A DNA stretch of 8,039 nt. Source: Parvularcula sp. (lineage in GTDB: Bacteria; Pseudomonadota; Alphaproteobacteria; Caulobacterales; Parvularculaceae). A model generated the notes under the pieces. The model did no database searches and was not told the origin of the DNA. It saw only the letters and a program-made list of their open reading frames with translations. Positions within the stretch are counted from its first letter, which is position 1. Every line of letters begins with the position of its first letter. The position numbers and the translations under genes were made by a program. Where the stretch lies: contig DNZB01000249.1 in assembly GCA_003506635.1 (NCBI GenBank), positions 1 to 8,039 on the forward strand. Reading direction: 5' to 3'. This document shows positions 1-4,407 of this stretch, one piece after another.

Positions 1-206
1 GGATTGCGTGAGAGTCGCGGCCGCGAGGAACGATCCTGCAAGCCGGCGGCCCCTTCGGCGTTGAAGCGGGCGAGCCATTTTCTCGCCGTCCGCGGGCAAA
101 CGCCTGCGAGTCGTGCGGCGCTCTCCGGCGTTTGCCTGCTCAGCACCTGCCGCACCAGACGCTCTCGACCAATCGGCGTCAAACGAGCATTCTTGTGGAC
201 GTTCAT
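1..206 (-). CDS. IS481-family transposase, N-terminal part (partial)
   Basis: The first 68 residues of a transposase are visible; the catalytic DDE integrase core would lie beyond the left edge. The protein starts MNVHKNARLTPIGRERLVRQ and continues through a helix-turn-helix: the stretch with SAARLAGVCPRTARKWLARF (about residues 34-53) is the typical IS481/IS3-like DNA-binding region that recognises the element's ends. The following Glu-Gly-Ala-Ala-Gly-Leu-Gln-Asp-Arg-Ser-Ser-Arg-Pro segment is also a family hallmark. The ATG at 206-204 is supported by a strong Shine-Dalgarno sequence, GGGAGGAAGG, a few bases upstream on the - strand. Both lie in or next to the stem described at 201-273. Nothing in the visible part is broken, but completeness cannot be judged. 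Confidence 0.85.
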   Translation of the reverse strand, partial: MNVHKNARLTPIGRERLVRQVLSRQTPESAARLAGVCPRTARKWLARFNAEGAAGLQDRSSRPRLSRN

Positions 207-273
207 TCGGACCTTCCTCCCGAGAAAACTGAAGCTTGGTAACTCCAGTCTCCTCGGTCAGGTCCGAATGGAC
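201..273 (-). promoter_or_regulatory. Stem-loop covering the IS481 transposase start codon
   Basis: Bases 204-213 (cattcggacc) are an exact inverted copy of 261-270 (ggtccgaatg). The pairing extends to 13 bp (201-213 with 261-273) with one G-U pair in RNA. In a transcript entering from outside the element, the ATG and the edge of the GGAGG ribosome-binding site would be locked in the stem. IS10 and IS50 use such fold-back structures to block translation from read-through transcripts; applying that to this element is inference. A transcript starting inside the loop would lack the upstream arm and be free to translate. Confidence 0.5.
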
Positions 274-293
274 AACCTATTGAAAGACCACAC

Positions 294-536
294 TTAGGGG
301 AAAGCGTGTGGGATCTTGACCTCCACCGTGCCGGCGCGCGTCTTCCAGTCGCGCCCGCGGTAACTGTTGCGTTGGGCGAGACGCTCGGCGCTCTTCTCGC
401 TATAAGGAGCGCCGGTCAGCGCGCCGACCTCCATTTCCATCAGTCGCCCGGCGGCGAACGCGATCATCTCGCGCAAAAATTCGGCGTCGGGAGATTTTTC
501 CAGCAGCGCGTGGAAGTCCATCATGGGCTCGGTCAT
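294..536 (-). pseudogene. IS256-family (mutator-type) transposase, truncated
   Basis: This is the N-terminal fifth of an IS256-family transposase. The visible 80 codons include Leu-Leu-Glu-Lys-Ser, the AAGRLMEMEVGALTGAPYSE stretch, QRNSYRGRDWKTRAGTVEVK and Ile-Pro, which match the conserved beginning of rhizobial IS256 transposases. In the family, Ile-Pro is followed by Lys-Leu-Arg-Lys-Gly-Ser-Tyr-Phe-Pro and about 320 more residues with the DDE site. Here it is followed by His-Ala-Phe-Pro and a TAA stop at 296-294. Homology therefore ends near 309, about 17 bases before the IS481 tip. The start ATG at 536-534 has an AAAGGA ribosome-binding site (541-548). The product cannot be active. Confidence 0.85.
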
Positions 537-628
537 CGAGAGTCCTTTCAGTCAAAGTTGAGCGTTGCAACCCAACCCTTACCGGGTCTCGCGATGACCG
601 CTTTCCCCCAGCCGCCCGCAAACCGCTT

Positions 629-665
629 CGCTCGCTACGGCGCCTTGTGGGGGACGCTCGCTACG
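629..665. repeat. 11-bp direct repeat in the IS256 leader
   Basis: The sequence cgctcgctacg occurs at 629-639 and again at 655-665, 26 bases apart. Both copies lie between the transposase start and the element's outer end. They could be transposase-binding subsites, as found inside the ends of some elements, or chance in GC-rich DNA. I cannot tell which. Confidence 0.4.
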
Positions 666-699
666 CGGCTTGCTCCGCCAGAGCTACACCAATTCCAGG

Positions 700-1073
700 G
701 ACTTCAGCCGGATTATCGCAGCAGCCGGCAATATGTCAGTGTCGGGAATATCGTGGGAGATCCGCACGTTTCCGTTTTCTTCATCGACTATCCGGCGCGT
801 TCGCGCCTTAAGCTTCTCGGACGCATGCGGTCCGCGATGCTCAAAGAGTCTGGCGAAGCAGCCAAACGCGTCATTGACGCCTGTTATGGGGCGAAGGTTG
901 AAAGGCTCCTTCTCAGCGAAGTCGAAGCCTTCGACTGGAATTGTCCGCAGTACATCACGCCGCGCTACGCCATGGACGAGATCCAGCCGATGCCGTCGGC
1001 CCTTCGGCTGCGAGTCTCTGAGTTGGAAGCAGCGCTCGGGCGTTTCGGCGCCGGCGCCGCCGCCGCCGCGTGA
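700..1073 (+). pseudogene. Pyridoxamine 5'-phosphate oxidase-like FMN-binding protein, 3' fragment
   Basis: About 122 C-terminal codons of a PPOX-family split-barrel flavoprotein remain. Recognisable blocks are Ser-Arg-Gln-Tyr-Val-Ser-Val-Gly-Asn (723-749), DYPARSRLKLLGR, and the family's late signature FDWNCPQYITPR (930-965). They are followed by a Leu/Glu helix and an Ala/Gly tail coded by a GCC run, then TGA at 1071-1073. In intact relatives a substrate and FMN-binding half of roughly 80-100 residues, including a WPYIQHRGGP-like motif, precedes this part. Here it is replaced at about 700-708 by the outer end of the IS256 remnant. The frame is clean from the junction to the stop, so the break looks recent. 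The substrate of this branch is unknown to me. The 5' half may lie left of the window, beyond the IS481. Confidence 0.75.
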
Positions 1074-1233
1074 CCAAAAGCAGAATAGGCGCCGCCTTCG
1101 CCGCGGCTGAGATTGATGCGCCTCATTGAGCGCGCGCCGCGCACAAGGTGCTTGCCGCAGTCACGCCAACGACGACCGCGCTGAGCGATTGATCCGGACG
1201 ATCATTTCCGGCCGCGGGGATAGCAATAAGGTA

Positions 1234-1261
1234 GACACCTATAAAATAGCGCATAGGAGTC
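1234..1261. repeat. 28-bp imperfect inverted repeat in an AT-rich patch
   Basis: The left arm GACaCCTAT (1234-1242) and right arm ATAGGaGTC (1253-1261) pair at 8 of 9 positions around a 10-base AT-rich centre. The size and symmetry fit a dimeric-regulator operator. It does not look like a terminator, since no T-run follows and the stem is not GC-rich. No start codon with a plausible gene lies close to it on either strand. It could be left over from a lost gene or be a small element's end. Function unknown. Confidence 0.4.
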
Positions 1262-1551
1262 AAAGCGGCCTGATCATGAAATCGCGGCCGCACGCCCGCG
1301 TCCGCCAGGAGGACTAATTCGGGGGCGAGCAGCGGTCTGGTGCGTTCCGGCGACTGAAACGCGCCGATAACGCTCGGCCGGCGCGGCACACTTCGTCTCC
1401 GGCAAGTCGCATTCGCCGGTCAGGACGGCGGAGAAGGGGCGGGCGGCGATCGGCGCAGCATTTTCTCGTTCGTTCCGCAGTCGAACCGAAGTTATCGCGA
1501 AGTCGTGATCGGTCTTCATTAAAACAAGCGCCGGACCGCCGCGCATGGATG

Positions 1552-1579
1552 TTGAATGATCGTTCCAGATAAGTATTTT
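1552..1579 (+). promoter_or_regulatory. Candidate promoter and operator of the first TetR gene
   Basis: TTGAAT (1552-1557) and TATTTT (1574-1579) are 16 bases apart and resemble -35 and -10 boxes, each matching four of six consensus positions. The near-palindrome gaatgatcgttc (1554-1565, five of six pairs) overlaps the -35 box, where a repressor would block transcription. Autorepression is common in TetR-family genes. That this is the actual site is inference. Confidence 0.3.
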
Positions 1580-1689
1580 GTCGTCCCAAAGACGGACCAT
1601 CGCATGTGAGCGGGGCGCCGCCGCTTCCCATTCCCCGCTGGAGGGAGAGGGGGGAGCCTTTGTATCGCCTTGCGTAAGAGGGGAGCGTC

Positions 1690-2271
1690 ATGTCCGCTGA
1701 AAGGAAGTTTGATCGAGACGAGGTGCTAGATCGCGCCATGCAGGCCTTCTGGGCGCGCGGCTATCAGGCGACGTCAATTCAGGACATCGTGGATATAACG
1801 GGCGTCAATCGCGCCAGCCTTTATCAGACCTACGGCGACAAACGCGAATTGTTCCTTGCTTGTCTGAAACTTTACGATCGGACCAGGCGCCGCCAGGTGC
1901 TTGAAAATCTCGAGGAAAACCATCCGCCTGTCGAAGCGATACGGAGCCTTTTTGCAGGGTTCGTCGCAGCGGCGACGCGGCGCGGCGGCATTAAGGGTTG
2001 TTTCCTGACGAACATTGCACTTGAACTCGCTCCTTATGACCCTGCGGTTCGCCGCTTTGTTGCGCGGTCGCAGAAAGAGATAGAGTCATTTTTCGAGCGC
2101 ATGGTCAGAAAAGGAAAGGAACAGGGCGTCATACCAGACAGAGTGAGGTCGGAAGACGCCGCGCGCGGGCTCCTTGCGGCCTTGCTTGGTCTTATCGTGC
2201 TGACGCGAAGCCAGCCGGATCTTCAGCTGTTGACCGGCGTCGTCGATGACGCCATGAACAGGCTGGCTTGA
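1690..2271 (+). CDS. TetR/AcrR-family transcriptional regulator (Gly-Cys type)
   Basis: This is a 193-residue DNA-binding repressor of normal family length. The N-terminal helix-turn-helix spans about residues 28-51 (TSIQDIVDITGVNRASLYQT, then Tyr-Gly-Asp-Lys), preceded by the usual FWARGYQ helix. The C-terminal ligand domain has Gly-Gly-Ile-Lys-Gly-Cys-Phe-Leu-Thr-Asn at 99-108, with Cys104 at the position of the redox-active Cys106 of E. coli NemR. The ATG has a GGGGAG ribosome-binding site at 1680-1685. It stops 51 bp before the AhpD-like gene on the same strand, so the two probably form one transcript and this protein probably controls both. The ligand is unknown; a thiol-reactive electrophile or oxidant is a reasonable guess from Cys104 and the neighbour. 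Confidence 0.9.
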   Translation: MSAERKFDRDEVLDRAMQAFWARGYQATSIQDIVDITGVNRASLYQTYGDKRELFLACLKLYDRTRRRQVLENLEENHPPVEAIRSLFAGFVAAATRRGGIKGCFLTNIALELAPYDPAVRRFVARSQKEIESFFERMVRKGKEQGVIPDRVRSEDAARGLLAALLGLIVLTRSQPDLQLLTGVVDDAMNRLA

Positions 2272-2322
2272 AGTCGCCGCGTTTCGGTCGGCGCGCCCTT
2301 TGGGGCAGAGCAGGAGTCTGGA

Positions 2323-2874
2323 ATGACGTACACGGTGCATTCAACTGAAAGCGCCGCCGAAGGCGCAAGATCGACGCTGAAGGCCGCAAAGGAGGCCTAT
2401 GGCTTCGTTCCGAACCTGCTCGGCGTCATGGCGGAGGCGCCAGCGCTTTTGAAAGGCTACGCGACCCTCTCAAAAATCTTTGAGGAGTCAAGCTTTACCC
2501 CGGCCGAACGGCAGGTCGTGCTTCTGACGACAAGCTTTGAGAACGGCTGCTCTTATTGCATGGCCGCACACAGCGCTGTCGCCGGCATGCAGCGCGTGCC
2601 TCAAGATGTCATCCAGTCTTTGCGGACCGGCGATCCGATCGCGGACGCCAGGCTGGAAGCGCTGCGGCAATTCACGGCGAAGGTCGTCGAAACGCGCGGT
2701 TGGCCTGCGAAAGCCGATGTCAGCGCGTTTCATGCAGCCGGATTTTCGAAGGCGCAGGTGCTTGAGGTTGTCCTCGGCGTCGGACTCAAAACGCTTTCGA
2801 ACTACGCCAATCATATCGCGGATACGCCGCTTGACGCTGCATTCAAGCCGCTGGAGTGGTCGCGGTCCGCCTGA
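2323..2874 (+). CDS. Carboxymuconolactone decarboxylase/AhpD-like family protein
   Basis: This is a 183-residue all-helical protein of the CMD/AhpD superfamily. The active-site motif Glu73-Asn-Gly-Cys76-Ser-Tyr-Cys79-Met-Ala-Ala-His83 matches the CxxC...H redox centre that gives AhpD relatives thiol-dependent (hydro)peroxidase activity. The N-terminal FVPNLLGVMAEAP and C-terminal Tyr-Ala-Asn-His-Ile-Ala-Asp-Thr-Pro-Leu-Asp blocks are typical of the peroxidase-related subfamily, so reductant-type chemistry is more likely than aromatic-ring decarboxylation. There is no signal peptide, so it should be cytoplasmic. The start is set by AGGAG at 2312-2316, six bases before the ATG. It follows a TetR gene by 51 bp, an arrangement common for inducible stress genes. 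The true substrate and electron donor cannot be read from sequence. Confidence 0.88.
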   Translation: MTYTVHSTESAAEGARSTLKAAKEAYGFVPNLLGVMAEAPALLKGYATLSKIFEESSFTPAERQVVLLTTSFENGCSYCMAAHSAVAGMQRVPQDVIQSLRTGDPIADARLEALRQFTAKVVETRGWPAKADVSAFHAAGFSKAQVLEVVLGVGLKTLSNYANHIADTPLDAAFKPLEWSRSA

Positions 2875-2891
2875 ACGGATAGGCGACCGCG
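2861..2891 (+). terminator. Hairpin over the AhpD-like stop codon, possible terminator
   Basis: The arms cgcggtccgcct (2861-2872) and aggcgaccgcg (2881-2891) form an 11-bp GC-rich stem with a single bulged C and an 8-base loop. The TGA stop (2872-2874) begins in the stem. No T-run follows, so it is a weak intrinsic terminator at best. It could instead stabilise the 3' end of the mRNA. Confidence 0.45.
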
Positions 2892-3172
2892 TCGGGCGAA
2901 CCGCGCGAATTGAAGGCGTTCTGAATCGGCGATTGTCGTCCAGGCTTTGTGCGTCCGCATGGTTTTGCAACATCGCCGTGACCGCTTTTATACATCAAAT
3001 TCCAAACCACGCCGAATGCTTGCCGGCGGCGCAACATTTGGCTTCGGCGTCGTCGTCGCGGCGAGACAAGTTCCAGGCACCCAGATCCAGCGGCAGTCGG
3101 CGCAAGATCAACAAGGTCTGGCCCAGTCGTCATCATGGCGATCGTGTTCTTCGGTCGCCGCCCGGCAAGGCG
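2875..3172. other. Convergent gap between the AhpD-like and second TetR genes
   Basis: These 298 bases separate two convergent genes. Apart from the hairpin at the left edge and a short AT-rich patch (about 2986-3006, containing ttttataca), I see nothing recognisable. An open frame from ATG 3017 on the + strand begins with a hydrophobic stretch, but it lacks a ribosome-binding site and soon enters the antisense of the TetR gene. I do not call a gene. Confidence 0.5.
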
Positions 3173-3751
3173 CTATGGAAACATCGCGGCCAGGAATCCG
3201 TCGATCTTTCTCTTGAGCGTTGTCACGTCTGGCGCTCGCTTGACCTCGTTTGAGAGACCAAATTTGAAAATCATGAAGGCCGCCGCGGCCTCATCCGGAT
3301 CGATTTCTGCAGGGAGCGCGCGCTCGTCCCGGGCGCGAGAGAAAAGGATCCGCAGCACCTCTTCTTTCTTATTGAAATACTGCCGGCAATAATCGCCAAG
3401 CTCCGGCGCGATCTTCTCCATCTCCTTCATGTTCTCGCAGACGAGACAGCCGGCGCCCAGTTCGAACATCTTTTCGACCGAATGGTAGAGATTGGCGCGG
3501 GCGATTTCCTTGGGGGTTAGCGCCGAACCGGCGATCAGACGTTCAAGAGACTCGATGTCGGTCGCGCAATAACGCCGGATGCACGCCCTGAGGAAGTCGG
3601 CCTTGGTCCCAAAGGCGGAATAGATCGCATAGCGATTAAGGCCGGTCGCGTTGACAATGTCTTCAATTGACAGGTTGCTGAAGCCCTTGCGCATGAAGAG
3701 CGTGATGCCAGCTTCGATTGCGGCGTCATATTGTTCAGCGGTTTGAGTCAT
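3173..3751 (-). CDS. TetR/AcrR-family transcriptional regulator (second copy, Gly-Cys type)
   Basis: This is a 192-residue repressor. The helix-turn-helix lies at about residues 27-50 (LSIEDIVNATGLNRYAIYSA, then Phe-Gly-Thr-Lys) after the usual FMRKGF helix. The ligand domain contains Gly101-Cys102-Leu-Val-Cys105-Glu-Asn, so it has the NemR-like Gly-Cys plus a second cysteine three residues on. I chose the ATG at 3751-3749 because GGGAG lies six bases upstream and the protein then starts at normal distance from the HTH. A longer frame up to 3793 is open but has no such support. The gene faces away from gspG across 158 bp, and converges on the AhpD-like gene. It resembles the regulator at 1690 in overall plan but differs in most residues, so it is not a recent duplicate. 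Its targets are unknown; itself, gspG or the AhpD gene are candidates. Confidence 0.88.
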   Translation of the reverse strand: MTQTAEQYDAAIEAGITLFMRKGFSNLSIEDIVNATGLNRYAIYSAFGTKADFLRACIRRYCATDIESLERLIAGSALTPKEIARANLYHSVEKMFELGAGCLVCENMKEMEKIAPELGDYCRQYFNKKEEVLRILFSRARDERALPAEIDPDEAAAAFMIFKFGLSNEVKRAPDVTTLKRKIDGFLAAMFP

Positions 3752-3909
3752 TTGCCTCTCCCAAAGCAACTCAACGAAGGCATCAGGCGCCATCCCCCAA
3801 TGCGTGCCGGCGGGACGACCAGATCGACAATTCTACCGGCCGCTTGTTATGGCCGAAATCCCGGCGTAGCAATTGTGGAATGCATCACCCTCCCAATGGT
3901 TAAGCTATT
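3752..3909. promoter_or_regulatory. Divergent intergenic region between tetR and gspG
   Basis: These 158 bases must hold the promoters of both flanking genes. I find no strong -35/-10 pair for either. Possible operator-like elements are the separated inverted repeat acaatt (3827-3832) / aattgt (3871-3876), and cggcc (3837-3841) / ggccg (3851-3855), which lie inside it. A short + strand frame ends TATTATGA on the gspG start codon. Confidence 0.35.
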
Positions 3910-4377
3910 ATGACGGTTCGGCGTAATTCTGGGTTCGGTCGTCCGGGGCGCGATCACCGGCTACGGCGGCGGCAGCGGGGCGTGACCCTGCTCGAAATGC
4001 TGGTTGTGTTGGTGATCATCGCACTACTGGCGGGGTTGGTCGGCGTCCGCTTGCTATCGCAGGTCGATCGGTCGAAGGCCATAGCCGCAAAGGCGCAGAT
4101 CGAGACGCTTGTCAGCGCGGTTGAATCGCTAAGGGCCGATATAGGACGGCTCCCCGAACCGGAGGAGGGGCTGAATTTGCTAACAGCGGCGCCCCAAGAA
4201 ATGGTAAACTGGTTTGGTCCCTACCTCGATGAAGGGCTTCCCGCCGATCCTTGGGGACGGCCCTATCGCTTCGAGGTCGATGCCTCCGGGCGAGAATTCT
4301 ACCTCTATACCTTGGGGGCTGACGATCAGGTCGGCGGACAGGGCGCGGCGCAGGATATCGGTCGCCTTCCAAAGTAG
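3910..4377 (+). CDS. gspG: Type II secretion system major pseudopilin GspG
   Basis: GspG is the main subunit of the periplasmic pseudopilus, which acts as a piston for secreting folded proteins. The 155-residue precursor has an Arg-rich 24-residue leader ending Arg-Gln-Arg-Gly24, where prepilin peptidase would cut. Val25-Thr-Leu-Leu-Glu29 follows, with the conserved Glu at +5, then a hydrophobic helix to about residue 50. Family features include Glu-Glu-Gly-Leu-Asn-Leu-Leu (85-91), Asp-Pro-Trp-Gly-Arg-Pro-Tyr (113-119) and the C-terminal calcium loop Leu-Gly-Ala-Asp-Asp-Gln-Val-Gly-Gly-Gln-Gly...Asp-Ile-Gly (135-151). The usual Asp-Ile-Gly-Asn/Ser-Trp ending is replaced by Asp-Ile-Gly-Arg-Leu-Pro-Lys. 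An in-frame TAA at 3901 fixes the ATG as first start, but no Shine-Dalgarno sequence precedes it. It is on the opposite strand from the other gsp genes and converges on gspJ. Confidence 0.93.
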   Translation: MTVRRNSGFGRPGRDHRLRRRQRGVTLLEMLVVLVIIALLAGLVGVRLLSQVDRSKAIAAKAQIETLVSAVESLRADIGRLPEPEEGLNLLTAAPQEMVNWFGPYLDEGLPADPWGRPYRFEVDASGREFYLYTLGADDQVGGQGAAQDIGRLPK

Positions 4378-4395
4378 TCCCGCCGCGGGCGTATG

Positions 4396-4405
4396 TCCGG
4401 CCGGA
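4396..4405. other. Perfect palindrome in the gspG/gspJ convergent gap
   Basis: The 30 bases between the gspG and gspJ stop codons contain the palindrome tccggccgga. A 4-bp inverted repeat, cccg-ccg-cggg, lies at 4379-4389. Neither is followed by a T-run on either strand, so I do not see an intrinsic terminator for either operon. Read-through would produce overlapping antisense transcripts. Confidence 0.3.
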
Positions 4406-4407
4406 AA

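Larger units (their letters stand above)
1..292 (-). mobile_element. IS481-family insertion sequence, 5' end (runs off the left edge)
   Basis: This is the promoter-proximal end of an insertion sequence whose transposase is read leftward. The likely outer tip is at 292, where the - strand reads TGTGGTCTTTCAATAGG; many IS481-family ends begin with TGT. The other terminal repeat is outside the window, so the exact tip cannot be confirmed. About 86 bases lie between the tip and the transposase start, and they contain a strong inverted repeat (see 201-273). The bases outside the tip belong to a broken IS256-family transposase, so this element probably inserted into, or caused a deletion in, that older element. 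Confidence 0.7.
293..705 (-). mobile_element. IS256-family element remnant (upstream end and start of transposase)
   Basis: This holds the start of an IS256-type transposase (536-~309) plus about 165 bases of leader reaching to the element's end near 690-708. The outer border is placed there because a chromosomal reading frame of a different family resumes at about 708. The - strand leader runs from GGAATTGGTGTAGCTCTGG toward the gene. The leader holds an 11-base direct repeat, cgctcgctacg, at 629-639 and 655-665. The distal part of the element is missing where the IS481 end begins. Terminal repeats and target duplication cannot be checked from this window. Confidence 0.65.
1074..1689. other. 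Gene-free stretch between the oxidase fragment and the TetR gene
   Basis: I find no recognisable protein in these 616 bases. The open frames present on both strands are Arg/Pro/Ser-rich, have no convincing ribosome-binding site and overlap each other, as expected by chance in GC-rich DNA. The stretch has an AT-rich patch at about 1221-1260 containing a 28-bp inverted repeat, and a promoter-like stretch at 1552-1579. A 7-bp inverted repeat (agcgggg 1609-1615, ccccgct 1633-1639) lies about 50 bases before the TetR start codon. Confidence 0.55.

Noticed and set aside
306..699. Long + strand open frame running from the IS region into the oxidase fragment
   Set aside because: Before about 700 it is the antisense of the IS256 transposase and its leader; only the part after the junction resembles a protein family.
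1051..1070. GCC-rich run as a possible microsatellite or regulatory repeat
   Set aside because: It codes for the Ala/Gly tail of the oxidase fragment and is short; ordinary low complexity for GC-rich DNA.
670..1110. Second + strand frame over the oxidase fragment
   Set aside because: It is Arg/Ser-rich and out of frame with the recognisable PPOX-like signatures.
1123..1389. - strand frame with a hydrophobic C-terminal part (from Met-Arg-Tyr-Phe-Ile-Gly)
   Set aside because: It could be a small membrane peptide, but it has no ribosome-binding site, no family resemblance and overlaps other random frames.
1274..1739. Two overlapping - strand frames upstream of the first TetR gene
   Set aside because: They overlap each other and the TetR start, have Arg/Pro-rich composition and no recognisable domain.
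2488..2973. Open frames antisense or shifted relative to the AhpD-like gene
   Set aside because: The + strand frame at 2323-2874 carries the CxxC...H motif and a good ribosome-binding site; the others are shadows.
2947..3216. + strand frame with a hydrophobic patch (Gly-Phe-Gly-Val-Val-Val-Ala-Ala) in the convergent gap
   Set aside because: There is no ribosome-binding site or family match, and its last part is antisense to the second TetR gene.
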